A stretch of DNA of 64,000 nucleotides from Neptuniibacter halophilus (GTDB lineage Bacteria > Pseudomonadota > Gammaproteobacteria > Pseudomonadales > Balneatricaceae): assembly GCF_030295765.1 (NCBI RefSeq), contig NZ_AP027292.1:1612001-1676000 (forward strand), written 5' to 3'. The notes beneath the pieces were generated by a model, which was not told the origin of the DNA, ran no database searches, and saw only the letters and a program-made list of their open reading frames with translations. Positions 8,912 to 17,935 of the stretch are shown here, in pieces. Positions within the stretch are counted from its first letter, which is position 1. The number at the start of each line of letters is the position of its first letter. Position numbers and translations under genes: made by a program.

Positions 8912-9306
8912 TCGAAAGCCGCCAGATCGCGGATATGGCCGTGGCCATCAATCGCCACCTGAACACATTCAGTCTCGGTCACCTTACGCAGTTCACTGCC
9001 ATCCGGGCAGCACCCCCAGGCTTCCACTTTAACCCGGATCGAACTTCTGCCGGACTCCAGCAACCGGGTGTAGAAAGACATCACCGTACCTTCCATCACC
9101 GGTGCCATAAAGGCCATCTGGCCGATGGAAACCGTAGACACCCGTCCCCGCGAAAGTTTGGCGGAAAACAGTTCAGCCGCCTGGACCATTTTCGCCGATA
9201 CCCAGCCACCATAAACATCACCGAACATATTAGTGGCATCACTGTTAGCCGGAAGCAGCAGACTGAGCTCGCCCTCTGGCTGAAGGTTGTTGCTATCTTT
9301 ACTCAT
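8908..9306 (-). CDS. Acyl-CoA thioesterase, hotdog fold (YciA-like)
   Basis: 132-residue hotdog-fold protein. The segment ATNMFGDVYGGWVSAKMVQAAE contains the family helix and its Asp/Gly-Gly pattern, and GQMAFMAPVMEGTVMSFYTRLLESGRSSIRVKVEAWG is the core beta sheet of YciA/BACH thioesterases, which hydrolyse acyl-CoA to free acid and CoA in the cytosol. Length fits the family (about 130). Its 3' end overlaps the membrane protein gene by four bases in convergent arrangement. Chain-length preference is unknown. Confidence 0.88.
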   Translation of the reverse strand: MSKDSNNLQPEGELSLLLPANSDATNMFGDVYGGWVSAKMVQAAELFSAKLSRGRVSTVSIGQMAFMAPVMEGTVMSFYTRLLESGRSSIRVKVEAWGCCPDGSELRKVTETECVQVAIDGHGHIRDLAAFD

Positions 9307-9483
9307 TCATCGGACCCAAACAGGTAAATCAGGCATTGGCCTGAAACAAAGAGAAGGAAACCACTGTACGGCAGCGGCCTGCAGCAGGCTTCCCTGATAA
9401 TTATTATAGAGCCGCAGCTTATACCAATGTATTAGACAAGCAAACCCACAGTCATGTTTACAGACGTAAGATAAAAACTTCAT

Positions 9484-9517
9484 CTGTCACATTTTTGTCA
9501 TTAAAGCCGCCTATAGT
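9484..9517 (+). promoter_or_regulatory. pstS promoter with Pho box
   Basis: CTGTCAC-ATTT-TTGTCAT at 9484-9501 is a near-perfect PhoB box (two 7-base half-sites separated by a 4-base AT-rich spacer). Ten bases later is a TATAGT -10 hexamer at 9512-9517, the spacing expected when a Pho box replaces the -35 element. The pstS start codon follows 49 bases after the -10. Confidence 0.9.
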
Positions 9518-9566
9518 CAGGGCCATCTTAACTCACACACTATTTTAAGACTCTCTGGAGCTCTAC

Positions 9567-10538
9567 ATGAAACCAATGAAAAAGCTGCTGGCTGCTGTTG
9601 CTATCTCCGCAACTTGTGTCGCTGCAAACGCATCTGACCTGCTGGACAAAGACCTGCCTGTATACGCTAAGGCTTCCGGTGTTTCTGGTAACCTGTCTTC
9701 TGTAGGTTCTGACACTCTGGCTAACCTGATGACCCTGTGGGCAGAAGAGTTCAAGCGCAGCTACCCTAACGTAAACATTCAGATTCAGGCTGCGGGTTCT
9801 TCTACTGCGCCACCAGCACTGACTGAAGGTACTTCTAACGTAGGTCCTATGTCTCGTAAGATGAAAGACAAAGAGATCGAAGCGTTTGAGAAAAAATTCG
9901 GCTACAAGCCAACTCCGGTTGCGGTTGCAATCGACGCTCTGGCGGTTTTCGCACACAAAGACAACCCGGTTGAAGGTCTGACTATCGCTCAGGTTGATGC
10001 GATCTTCTCCTCTACTCGTAAGTGTGGCGCTGCTGGCGATATCACTACCTGGGGCGATGCAGGTGTAAGCGGTGCACTGGCTGACAAGAGCATCCAGTTG
10101 TTCGGTCGTAACTCCGTATCCGGTACTTACGGCTACTTCAAGAAGAAAGCCCTGTGTAAAGGCGACTTCAAAAACAACGTTAACGAACAGCCAGGTTCTG
10201 CATCTGTAGTACAGTCTGTATCGACTTCTCTGAACGGCATCGGCTACTCCGGTATCGGTTACAAAACCGCTTCCGTACGCGCTCTGCCTCTGACTAAGAA
10301 AGAAGGTACTGCGTTCGTTGCTGCAACACCTGAAAACGCACTGAACGGCACTTACCCGCTGGCTCGTTCCCTGTACGTTTACGTGAACAAGAAGCCTGGT
10401 CAGCCTCTGCCTCCTCTGGAGAAAGAGTTCCTGAAGATGGTTATGTCTAAAGTAGGTCAGGAAGTGGTTGTTAAAGACGGCTACATCCCACTGCCTGCTG
10501 CAGTAGTTAAGAAGCAGATGGCTGCTCTGGGCATGTAA
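9567..10538 (+). CDS. pstS: Phosphate ABC transporter, periplasmic binding protein PstS
   Basis: 323 residues with a Sec signal peptide ([19 protein letters not shown], cleavage after about residue 23). The mature protein has the PstS phosphate loop elements [21 protein letters not shown] and [15 protein letters not shown]. It captures inorganic phosphate and delivers it to PstCA. Codon use is strikingly biased to a small set (CTG, GGT, TCT, GTA, AAC), unlike most neighbours, as expected for a gene made at very high level. A GGAG ribosome site precedes the ATG. Upstream is a strong Pho box and downstream a strong hairpin that would make pstS transcripts more abundant than the rest of the operon. 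Confidence 0.97.
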   Translation: MKPMKKLLAAVAISATCVAANASDLLDKDLPVYAKASGVSGNLSSVGSDTLANLMTLWAEEFKRSYPNVNIQIQAAGSSTAPPALTEGTSNVGPMSRKMKDKEIEAFEKKFGYKPTPVAVAIDALAVFAHKDNPVEGLTIAQVDAIFSSTRKCGAAGDITTWGDAGVSGALADKSIQLFGRNSVSGTYGYFKKKALCKGDFKNNVNEQPGSASVVQSVSTSLNGIGYSGIGYKTASVRALPLTKKEGTAFVAATPENALNGTYPLARSLYVYVNKKPGQPLPPLEKEFLKMVMSKVGQEVVVKDGYIPLPAAVVKKQMAALGM

Positions 10539-10565
10539 TACACGCCACAGAAAAAGCTAACGCTG

Positions 10566-10600
10566 AACAAGGGGGCCTTTTGGCCCCCTTGTTTCGTTTT
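10566..10600 (+). terminator. Strong hairpin after pstS (terminator or attenuator)
   Basis: Perfect 12-base stem: AACAAGGGGGCC (10566-10577), TTTT loop, then GGCCCCCTTGTT (10582-10593), followed by TCGTTTT. It lies 28 bases after the pstS stop and before a second promoter for pstC, so it probably ends most pstS transcripts or protects their 3' end. Confidence 0.85.
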
Positions 10601-10609
10601 CAGCACCCT

Positions 10610-10643
10610 GTGTAACAATGGTGTAACAAACTTTTAATATTGT
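10610..10643 (+). promoter_or_regulatory. pstC promoter with variant Pho box
   Basis: GTGTAAC-AATG-GTGTAAC at 10610-10627 is an exact direct repeat with the 7-4-7 geometry of a PhoB box. The same GTGTAAC half-site is the second half of the phoB Pho box in this window. A weak -10 hexamer TATTGT at 10638-10643 lies exactly ten bases downstream, as in the other two Pho promoters here. It would give pstCAB-phoU an independent phosphate-starvation promoter after the pstS hairpin. Confidence 0.65.
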
Positions 10644-10682
10644 ACGCGCCGTAAATTAAGTTAACCTCAGGACCCCTGTGCC

Positions 10683-12956
10683 ATGAGTACCAATAATTCA
10701 GCGTCGACCGAACTGGATTTCGATACACCAGCGGCTAAACGTCACAGAAATATTCGCGCACTGAAGGATAAGCTTGCCTCAGTTGGCATCGCCTTTGGTG
10801 GTATCAGCGTTATTGTTGCGATTCTGTTGATCTTCTTCTATCTGCTTTATGAAGTAGCTCCACTGTTTGAGTCTGCCAGCATTGAGCGCTGGCAGGACAA
10901 TGAACAGCAGGTTGCCCCCTACCCCGTTCCCGGTGAGGGCAAAACCCTCTATCTGACGATGGAAGAACAGGCTGAGATCGGCCTGCGTGTCACCGATCAG
11001 GGTGAGATGTTCTTCTTTAATAACCGTAACGGCGAAGTGATCTCAAGCTACAGCGCGGATCTGCCTGAAGGTGCAACAGTCACCAGTTTTGCACTGGCTT
11101 CCGAGTACAGCGGCATCTTTGCTCTGGGCTACAGTAACGGTCAGGCTCAGGTCTTCAAACAGGCTTACAAATCCACTTACCCGAATGGCGTGCGTGTAAT
11201 CACTCCGGGCCTTGAGTACCCGCTGGGTGCTGAGCTGATTCAGGTCAGCGATGGTCCGGTTACCGTATTGGCACTGAACGGTGGTGAAGAGAACTGGACC
11301 CTGATTGCCGGTCAGAACTCTAAACTGACTGCGACTGATATCAGTCTGTCAGTTAACCTGATTACCGATGAAGTCATGGCAGACAGCAGCAGTTCCGCAC
11401 TGCCTGACATGAACATCAAAGCGCGTAAAGTTCTGCTGATGCCGGACCGTCGCTGGATGATGATCGCCAGCGAAGGCAGCAAACTGGGTATCGTTGATAT
11501 GCAGGCAGAAGGTGGCCCGACACTGACCCAGCTTCTGGACGTGACTCAGGGTAAGATCACCTCATTTGAATTGCTGCTGGGCGGCAACTCCCTGCTGATC
11601 TCCGATAACAAAGGCATCACATCACAGTGGTTCCTGGTACGTGATGATCAGAACCAGTGGCAGATGACCAAGATCCGCAGCTTTGCTGACGGCAGCTCCC
11701 CGGTCAGTGGCATTGCTATCGAGCATCGCCGTAAAGGCTTTGTTGCGATCGATGAAACCGGTCACCTTGCATTCTACAGCACCACCGCAGCGCGTAACTC
11801 GCTGAGTGCAGCGGTTGCTCAGGGTAATGTCGATATGATCGCCCTGGCACCCCGCTCCAACGCCCTGCTGGTAGAGCAGAATAATGAACTGTCCCTGTGG
11901 AAGGTTGATAACGAGCATCCGGAAATTTCCTGGAGTGCGATCTGGGAGAAGGTTTGGTATGAAGGCTATCAGGAGCCTGAATTTACCTGGCAGTCTTCCG
12001 CTTCCACCAATGACTTCGAGCCTAAATACAGCCTGATGCCTCTGGCATTCGGTACGCTGAAAGCAGCCTTCTACGCAATGCTGCTGGGTACACCGCTGGC
12101 GATCTGTGGTGCGATCTACACCGCTTACTTCATGGTTCCGGCTATGCGCCGTAAGGTGAAGCCGTTTATCGAGCTGATGGAAGCCCTGCCTACCGTGATT
12201 CTGGGTTTCCTCGCCGGTCTCTGGCTGGCACCGTTCATGGAAGTGAATCTGGCAGGTATTTTTGTCACCCTGCTGTTCCTGCCCGCCGCGATCATCGCCT
12301 TCGCCTATGCCTGGTCCTGTGCACCTAAGGCGATCCGTTACCTGATTCCGGAAGGCTGGGATGCTGCGCTGCTGGTACCAGTGATCATTATCGCCACCCT
12401 GTTCAGCTTTGCGATTGCGCCGGGTATTGAACAAGCCCTGTTTGGCACTGAAATGCGTTACTGGGTCAGCCAGGAGCTGGGTATTCCATACGATCAGCGT
12501 AATGCTCTGGTCGTGGGTATCGCCATGGGCTTTGCCGTGATCCCGACCATCTTCTCGATTACGGAAGATGCGATCTTCGCTGTGCCTAAGCACCTCTCTT
12601 ACGGCTCTCTGGCACTGGGTGCAACCCCATGGCAGACCCTGGTTCGCGTCGTAATGCCAACCGCCAGCCCGGGTATTTTCTCCGCGGTGATGATCGGTAT
12701 GGGCCGTGCGGTGGGTGAAACCATGATCGTACTGATGGCTACCGGTAACACCCCGATTATGGATGTGAACATCTTTGAAGGTATGCGTACTCTGGCAGCC
12801 AACATTGCGGTAGAGATGCCGGAATCCGAAGTGGGCAGTACACACTTCCGTATTCTGTTCCTGGCCGCCTTCGTCCTCTTCCTGTTTACCTTTATGGTGA
12901 ACACGCTGGCAGAGCTGGTTCGTCAGCGCCTGCGGAAGAAGTACGGCTCCCTGTAA
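10683..12956 (+). CDS. pstC: Phosphate ABC transporter permease PstC (large form)
   Basis: 757 residues, more than twice E. coli PstC (319). A first membrane helix at about 33-57 is followed by a periplasmic insert of nearly 400 residues (about 60-450) with repeated beta-strand blocks that look propeller-like, then the conserved transport domain (about 455-750) with MEALPTVILGFLAGLWLAPF and the coupling segment SYGSLALGATPWQTLVRVVMPTASPGI. It forms the inner-membrane channel with PstA. Similar large PstC proteins occur in Pseudomonas and relatives. It follows a variant Pho box and is 18 bases upstream of pstA. Confidence 0.95.
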   Translation: MSTNNSASTELDFDTPAAKRHRNIRALKDKLASVGIAFGGISVIVAILLIFFYLLYEVAPLFESASIERWQDNEQQVAPYPVPGEGKTLYLTMEEQAEIGLRVTDQGEMFFFNNRNGEVISSYSADLPEGATVTSFALASEYSGIFALGYSNGQAQVFKQAYKSTYPNGVRVITPGLEYPLGAELIQVSDGPVTVLALNGGEENWTLIAGQNSKLTATDISLSVNLITDEVMADSSSSALPDMNIKARKVLLMPDRRWMMIASEGSKLGIVDMQAEGGPTLTQLLDVTQGKITSFELLLGGNSLLISDNKGITSQWFLVRDDQNQWQMTKIRSFADGSSPVSGIAIEHRRKGFVAIDETGHLAFYSTTAARNSLSAAVAQGNVDMIALAPRSNALLVEQNNELSLWKVDNEHPEISWSAIWEKVWYEGYQEPEFTWQSSASTNDFEPKYSLMPLAFGTLKAAFYAMLLGTPLAICGAIYTAYFMVPAMRRKVKPFIELMEALPTVILGFLAGLWLAPFMEVNLAGIFVTLLFLPAAIIAFAYAWSCAPKAIRYLIPEGWDAALLVPVIIIATLFSFAIAPGIEQALFGTEMRYWVSQELGIPYDQRNALVVGIAMGFAVIPTIFSITEDAIFAVPKHLSYGSLALGATPWQTLVRVVMPTASPGIFSAVMIGMGRAVGETMIVLMATGNTPIMDVNIFEGMRTLAANIAVEMPESEVGSTHFRILFLAAFVLFLFTFMVNTLAELVRQRLRKKYGSL

Positions 12957-12974
12957 CGTGCGTATTGAGGATTA

Positions 12975-14669
12975 ATGAAAATGCGACAGTCTTTTACTGA
13001 ATGGACGAAATCCGGCGCACCCTGGGTATGGCTGAATGCCGGCGCCGTAGCAATCTGTCTGATCATGGTAGTGGGCCTGCTGAGCCTGATCGCGGTACGC
13101 GGTCTGGGCCACTTCTGGCCTGCTGATATCGTGCAGTCAACCTACGTTGAAAATGACAACAAAGTCCGCCTTATCGGCGAACGGGTTCAGGTGGAAGCGG
13201 TTCCGGCTGAACAGCTTCGTGACTCCGGCGTAAAGGTTCCGGAAGGTGTTGAAGCGATGGACCGGGTGCTGATGAAAGTCGGTAACCGGGACCACGGTGG
13301 CACTGACTTTATCTGGATTCTGGATGACTTCAACGAAGAGATCAGCCGCCCTAATATGCTGTTCGCTGCTGAACGCCGCGAATGGGGTAACTTCTACGGT
13401 TACCTGCGCAGCATTAAGGAGAACGGCAAAGAGGTGGCCAGCCACCAGGGCTTTGAAAAAGATGCCGAGTACGAAACACTCTGGAACGAATTCCAGAACC
13501 GTATCGACCGTGCCCTGCAGATCCATGACCAGATCTCTGATATCGAGAAGGACCGTATCGGTTCCATCAACTATGAGCTGGAGCGCCTGCGTCTGAAAGA
13601 ACGTTCGCTGCAACTGAAAGAGGTGAACGATCAGAGCCGCTATCAGGAGATCGATGATCGCCGCGCTGAACTGAATGCTGAATACGAAAGCCTGCAGGGC
13701 GACCTGCTGGATCTTTACACCGCATTCAACCGCGACAGCATCACCGCTGAGATCGCCAACGGCAAGATCGTTGAGTTCAAGGTGGCTTCAGTAGTACGTG
13801 CCTTCCTGCCAAACGATATGAGTCTGGTCGGCAAGATCGGCCACTACTTTGCCAAAATCTGGGAGTTCCTCAGCGCCGATCCGCGTGAAGCGAACACGGA
13901 AGGTGGTATCTTCCCGGCCATCTACGGTACCGTGCTGATGGTTATCATCATGTCGGTCATGGTTACCCCATTTGGTGTGGTTGCCGCCGTTTATCTGCGT
14001 GAGTATGCGAAACAGGGCTTTGTGACCCGGGTTATCCGTATCGCGGTAAACAACCTGGCCGGTGTCCCTTCCATCGTTTACGGTGTATTTGGCCTTGGTT
14101 TCTTTGTTTACTTCCTCGGTGGGCATATCGATGATGCCTTCTTCCCGGAAGCTAAACCGGCACCCACCTTTGGTACTCCGGGTCTGATGTGGGCATCCAT
14201 CACGCTGGCGCTGCTTACCGTGCCGGTCGTCATCGTCGCCACCGAAGAGGGCCTGACCCGTATTCCACGTGCGATTCGTGAGGGTTCTCTGGCGCTGGGT
14301 GCGACCAAGTTTGAAACCCTGATGAAGATTGTTATCCCGATGGCCAGCCCGGCAATCATGACCGGTGTGATCCTTGCGATCGCCCGTGCTGCCGGTGAGG
14401 TAGCCCCTCTGATGCTGGTAGGTGTAGTGAAGCTGGCACCAAGCCTGCCACTGGACGGAAACTATCCGTTCCTGCATCTGGACCAGAAATTTATGCACCT
14501 GGGCTTCCATATCTATGATGTGGGTTTCCAGAGCCCTAACGTTGAAGCGGCTCGTCCGCTGGTATACGCAACAGCGCTGCTGCTGGTGGCCGTAATCGCG
14601 ATGCTGAACCTTTCAGCTATCCAGATTCGAAACCACCTGCGGGAAAAATACAAAGCGCTTGAAATGTAA
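12975..14669 (+). CDS. pstA: Phosphate ABC transporter permease PstA (large form)
   Basis: 564 residues (E. coli PstA 296). One membrane helix at about 20-42 is followed by a periplasmic region to about residue 305 that includes a strongly charged coiled coil (about 170-245; repeated Glu/Arg/Leu heptads such as YELERLRLKERSLQLKEV). The transport domain then has five to six helices, with GVPSIVYGVFGLGFFVYFLGG and the coupling helix REGSLALGATKFETLMKIVIPMASPAI. The extra coiled coil presumably faces the insert of PstC (inference). It sits between pstC and pstB with short gaps. Confidence 0.95.
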   Translation: MKMRQSFTEWTKSGAPWVWLNAGAVAICLIMVVGLLSLIAVRGLGHFWPADIVQSTYVENDNKVRLIGERVQVEAVPAEQLRDSGVKVPEGVEAMDRVLMKVGNRDHGGTDFIWILDDFNEEISRPNMLFAAERREWGNFYGYLRSIKENGKEVASHQGFEKDAEYETLWNEFQNRIDRALQIHDQISDIEKDRIGSINYELERLRLKERSLQLKEVNDQSRYQEIDDRRAELNAEYESLQGDLLDLYTAFNRDSITAEIANGKIVEFKVASVVRAFLPNDMSLVGKIGHYFAKIWEFLSADPREANTEGGIFPAIYGTVLMVIIMSVMVTPFGVVAAVYLREYAKQGFVTRVIRIAVNNLAGVPSIVYGVFGLGFFVYFLGGHIDDAFFPEAKPAPTFGTPGLMWASITLALLTVPVVIVATEEGLTRIPRAIREGSLALGATKFETLMKIVIPMASPAIMTGVILAIARAAGEVAPLMLVGVVKLAPSLPLDGNYPFLHLDQKFMHLGFHIYDVGFQSPNVEAARPLVYATALLLVAVIAMLNLSAIQIRNHLREKYKALEM

Positions 14670-14702
14670 CTATCGGACCGAATTATTTAAAAGGTTGCTA
14701 AA

Positions 14703-15536
14703 ATGACTAGCGAAGCTAAAACACACGCAATTGATATCTCATCTATGCAGCGAGACAGCCGTAGCCTCAGCCTCGAGACCGAAACCCTGGCGCTGAAGGT
14801 AAAAGACCTGAAACTGTGCTACGGCGATAACGAAGCCCTGCACGGCATCGACCTGGATATCCCGAAAAACCGCGTCACTGCGTTCATCGGCCCGTCCGGT
14901 TGTGGTAAGTCCACACTCCTGCGCTGTTTCAACCGCATGAACGATCTGGTTGACGGCTGTAACATCACCGGCCAGATCCTGCTGGATGAGCAGAACATCT
15001 ACGACCGTAACGTCGACATTGCAGAGCTGCGTCGTCGCGTGGGTATGGTGTTCCAGAAACCTAACCCTTTCCCGAAATCGATCTACGAAAACGTGGCCTA
15101 CGGCCTGCGTATTCAGGGTGTGACCAAGAAACGCGTCATCGATGAAACCGTTGAGTGGGCACTGAAATCTGCGGCCCTGTGGGATGAAGTAAAAGATCGT
15201 CTGCATGAAAGCGCACTGGGCATGTCCGGTGGTCAGCAGCAGCGTCTGGTTATCGCCCGTACGATTGCAGTCAAGCCTGAAGTTCTGCTGCTGGACGAAC
15301 CGGCTTCTGCACTGGACCCGATCTCCACCCTGAAGATCGAGGAACTGATCCACGAGCTGAAAAAAGACTTCACCATCGTTATCGTTACCCACAACATGCA
15401 GCAGGCCGCACGAGTCTCCGACTACACCGCCTTCATGTACATGGGTGATCTGATCGAGTTTGGTGTAACAGATACCCTGTTCACCAACCCTGAGAAGAAA
15501 CAGACTGAAGACTACATCACCGGCCGTTACGGTTAA
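14703..15536 (+). CDS. pstB: Phosphate ABC transporter ATPase PstB
   Basis: 277 residues. Walker [10 protein letters not shown] is at 63-71, the ABC signature MSGGQ at 174-178, and Walker B VLLLDEP at 194-200, with the PstB-specific [19 protein letters not shown] loop at about 118-136. It hydrolyses ATP on the cytosolic face to drive PstCA. About 30 N-terminal residues precede the first strand, a modest extension over E. coli PstB (257). pstA ends 33 bases upstream and phoU begins 20 bases downstream. Confidence 0.97.
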   Translation: MTSEAKTHAIDISSMQRDSRSLSLETETLALKVKDLKLCYGDNEALHGIDLDIPKNRVTAFIGPSGCGKSTLLRCFNRMNDLVDGCNITGQILLDEQNIYDRNVDIAELRRRVGMVFQKPNPFPKSIYENVAYGLRIQGVTKKRVIDETVEWALKSAALWDEVKDRLHESALGMSGGQQQRLVIARTIAVKPEVLLLDEPASALDPISTLKIEELIHELKKDFTIVIVTHNMQQAARVSDYTAFMYMGDLIEFGVTDTLFTNPEKKQTEDYITGRYG

Positions 15537-15556
15537 TTTGGGGAAGGATTGAGATA

Positions 15557-16288
15557 ATGGAACTGAATACAGATAACTACTCCACGCATATTTCTCAACA
15601 GTTTAACGAAGAACTGGAGCAGATCCGCACTCAACTGCTGACCATGGGTGGTGTGGTAGAGCGTCAGGTACACGACTGTATCGAAGCCCTGCTGAACGGT
15701 GATGCCGAGCTGGCAGAGCAGTCACGCAAAGTCGATAAACAGACCAACGAGATGGAGCTGATGATCGATGAGCAGTGCACCACGATCATCGCCCGTCGCC
15801 AGCCTGCGGCCAGCGACCTGCGTCTGATCATCGCGGTTTCCCGCTCCACCACCAATCTGGAACGGATGGGCGACGAAGCCAGCCGTATCTGCCGCCACGC
15901 GATTGAGCTGGTCGACGAAGGTGAATCTCCCCGCGGCTATCAGGAAGTCCGTCATATCGGCAATCTGGTGCGTGAGATGGTGAAAGACGTGCTGACTGCT
16001 TTCGCCCGCAACGATACCGAACTGGCTTATCAGGTCGCCAAGCGTGACAAAGCGGTCGATCAGGAGTACCGCTCTGCGATGCGCTCTCTGGCAACCTTTA
16101 TGATGGAAGATCCACGCTCCATCTCCAGCGTTATGAACGTTATCTGGGTTCTGCGTAGCCTGGAGCGTATCGGTGACCACGCCCGTTCTCTGGCACATCA
16201 CCTGATCTATCTGGTGAGCGGTACGGATGTCCGCCACGGCAGCCTGAAACAGATCAAACAGGCGGTTCAGGAAGAAGGCGCCGAATAA
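15557..16288 (+). CDS. phoU: Phosphate signalling regulator PhoU
   Basis: 243 residues forming two three-helix PhoU repeats, each with the metal-binding pattern: first half RRQPAASDLRLIIAVSRSTTNLERMGDEA, second half VMNVIWVLRSLERIGDHARSLA. PhoU links the Pst transporter to PhoR and represses the Pho regulon when phosphate is plentiful. It closes the operon and is followed 24 bases later by a strong terminator. phoB-phoR themselves lie 6 kb further on. Confidence 0.96.
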   Translation: MELNTDNYSTHISQQFNEELEQIRTQLLTMGGVVERQVHDCIEALLNGDAELAEQSRKVDKQTNEMELMIDEQCTTIIARRQPAASDLRLIIAVSRSTTNLERMGDEASRICRHAIELVDEGESPRGYQEVRHIGNLVREMVKDVLTAFARNDTELAYQVAKRDKAVDQEYRSAMRSLATFMMEDPRSISSVMNVIWVLRSLERIGDHARSLAHHLIYLVSGTDVRHGSLKQIKQAVQEEGAE

Positions 16289-16312
16289 AACAGGCGCTGA
16301 TGCCGGTTTATT

Positions 16313-16345
16313 AAAAAGCAGCCCGTTGGGCTGCTTTTTGCTTTT
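16313..16345 (+). terminator. Terminator of the pst-phoU operon
   Basis: Twelve-base stem AAAAAGCAGCCC / GGGCTGCTTTTT with a GTT loop (16313-16339), continuing into a T-rich run. A textbook Rho-independent terminator directly after phoU; the A-rich left arm could also act on minus-strand transcripts. Confidence 0.92.
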
Positions 16346-16423
16346 AAGCAAAGTTTTTCCCAATCTGGGCGATACTATACAGACGGTCGCAGTAAAATTT
16401 TCATCTGCCAGGGTGGGTTAACC

Positions 16424-17935
16424 ATGTCTCACTACACCGTCTACGCTGATCTTAACTGTCCATTCTGCTACGCTCTGCACGAGCAGCTGTTTCAGTTTGG
16501 GATGCTCCCACAAATCCACTGGTGCCTGGTCGAGCACGCACCGGAGATCGCCACCGACCACAAAAGCGCCGAAAACCAGGCCGAACTGGCCAGCGAAGTC
16601 TTTATTGTCCGCAGCCGGGCTCCTACGGTGGATGTTGCCCTGCCGAAATTTCGCAGTGACAGCCGCTTTGCGACGCTCTGCATTATTGAAGCCGCTACCC
16701 ACGATCCGGACAAAGCCATTCTGCTACGCCGCCTGCTGTACCGGGCACTCTGGGTAGAGGGTAAGGATATCTCCGATCCCTCGGTCATCTACCAGTGCCT
16801 GACCCATGCCGGCCTGCCAGCCGAAATCAATCTGGAAGAGTCCCATGAACAACAGTTGGCAGACTGGCAGAACGATTGGGAAAAAGGCAATTACAAACTG
16901 CTGCTGCCGGTACTGGAAGCCGCTGATGGACGTTCCTCGATCGGCCTGCCCAGCAGCGAAGATCTGCTGGCATTTTTTAAAGGCGAAGAGATCGGAACCT
17001 TACAGCAGAGTCCTGAACATATCCCGCATCTTAACCGCCAGACGATCTCCATCTACGCAGATCACAGCAGTGAAGTGCTCTGGCCACTGATCTCGGCACT
17101 GCGTCACGACTACGATATTCTGCTGCCCTTCAACCTCAGTGAACTGCGCGCGCTGGTGCATGATGATCCGCCTGATCTGCTGTTACTCAGTACCGAACAG
17201 CAGTGGCGGGAAATGACCGGGCTCTGTCAGGAGTTCCATAAGAACAAAGAGACCCCACCGTTGCCGATAGCCTTTCTCAGTCAGGAGGCTGACGACCAGT
17301 TAGAGATGTCGGCTTACCGGTCGGGCGCTTCTGACTTTTTACTGCTGAGCCGGCGTCCGGAGATACTGCAGGCGCGGATCAGTATCCTGCTGCAGATGAA
17401 GCAGTCGCTGGAGAAACTCGCCCGTAATGCCCGTATAGACGGGCTGACGCAGGTGAATAACCGACGCGAGTTCGAACGCAGCATCGAAACCGAGTGGCGC
17501 CGGGCACAACGGGTACGCCGGCATATGGCGTTGCTGATGCTGGATGTAGATCACTTCAAAGCCTTCAATGATATCTACGGGCATCTGGCCGGCGATGGCT
17601 GCCTTCGTGCAGTAGCGAAAACCATCGTCGAGAGCACCCAGCGCGCTCAGGATTCTGTTTACCGGTACGGTGGTGAGGAGTTTGCCATCATCCTGCCGGA
17701 GAGCGATGTGCAGGGGGCAGCTTTAATCGCCGAACGGATTCGGCAGGCGATAGAATCACTGCAGATCCGGCACCAGGGCTCAGAGTGTAATGAGGTTGTT
17801 ACCGTCAGCATCGGTATCAGTTGCCTGAATCCGGTGGATGGCGGTAACCCTCACGATCTGGTCGATCAGGCGGACAAAGCACTCTATCAGGCCAAATCCG
17901 CAGGCCGGAACCGGGTGGTTACAGCCCCGACATAG
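16424..17935 (+). CDS. DsbA-like / degenerate receiver / GGDEF fusion (diguanylate cyclase)
   Basis: 503 residues without a signal peptide. Residues about 1-195 resemble the cytosolic DsbA/FrnE/HCCA-isomerase thioredoxin-like family: CPFC redox motif at 12-15 after a beta strand YTVYADLN, and a helical insert rich in Trp and Glu. Residues about 205-325 look like a response-regulator receiver that has lost its phospho-acceptor: the expected Asp after DLLLL is Ser256, and the conserved Lys is missing near GASDFLLLSRRP. Residues 335-500 are a GGDEF domain with GGEEF at 416-420 and an RAQD inhibitory site at 407-410, both intact. Predicted role: cyclic-di-GMP synthesis controlled by thiol redox state or a bound thiol (inference). 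It follows the phoU terminator and appears monocistronic. Confidence 0.85.
   Translation: MSHYTVYADLNCPFCYALHEQLFQFGMLPQIHWCLVEHAPEIATDHKSAENQAELASEVFIVRSRAPTVDVALPKFRSDSRFATLCIIEAATHDPDKAILLRRLLYRALWVEGKDISDPSVIYQCLTHAGLPAEINLEESHEQQLADWQNDWEKGNYKLLLPVLEAADGRSSIGLPSSEDLLAFFKGEEIGTLQQSPEHIPHLNRQTISIYADHSSEVLWPLISALRHDYDILLPFNLSELRALVHDDPPDLLLLSTEQQWREMTGLCQEFHKNKETPPLPIAFLSQEADDQLEMSAYRSGASDFLLLSRRPEILQARISILLQMKQSLEKLARNARIDGLTQVNNRREFERSIETEWRRAQRVRRHMALLMLDVDHFKAFNDIYGHLAGDGCLRAVAKTIVESTQRAQDSVYRYGGEEFAIILPESDVQGAALIAERIRQAIESLQIRHQGSECNEVVTVSIGISCLNPVDGGNPHDLVDQADKALYQAKSAGRNRVVTAPT

Noticed and set aside
11622..12845. A 407-codon minus-strand open frame opposite pstC
   Set aside because: Rich in His, Gln, Arg and Thr with no motif, and fully opposite a conserved permease gene; another codon-bias shadow.
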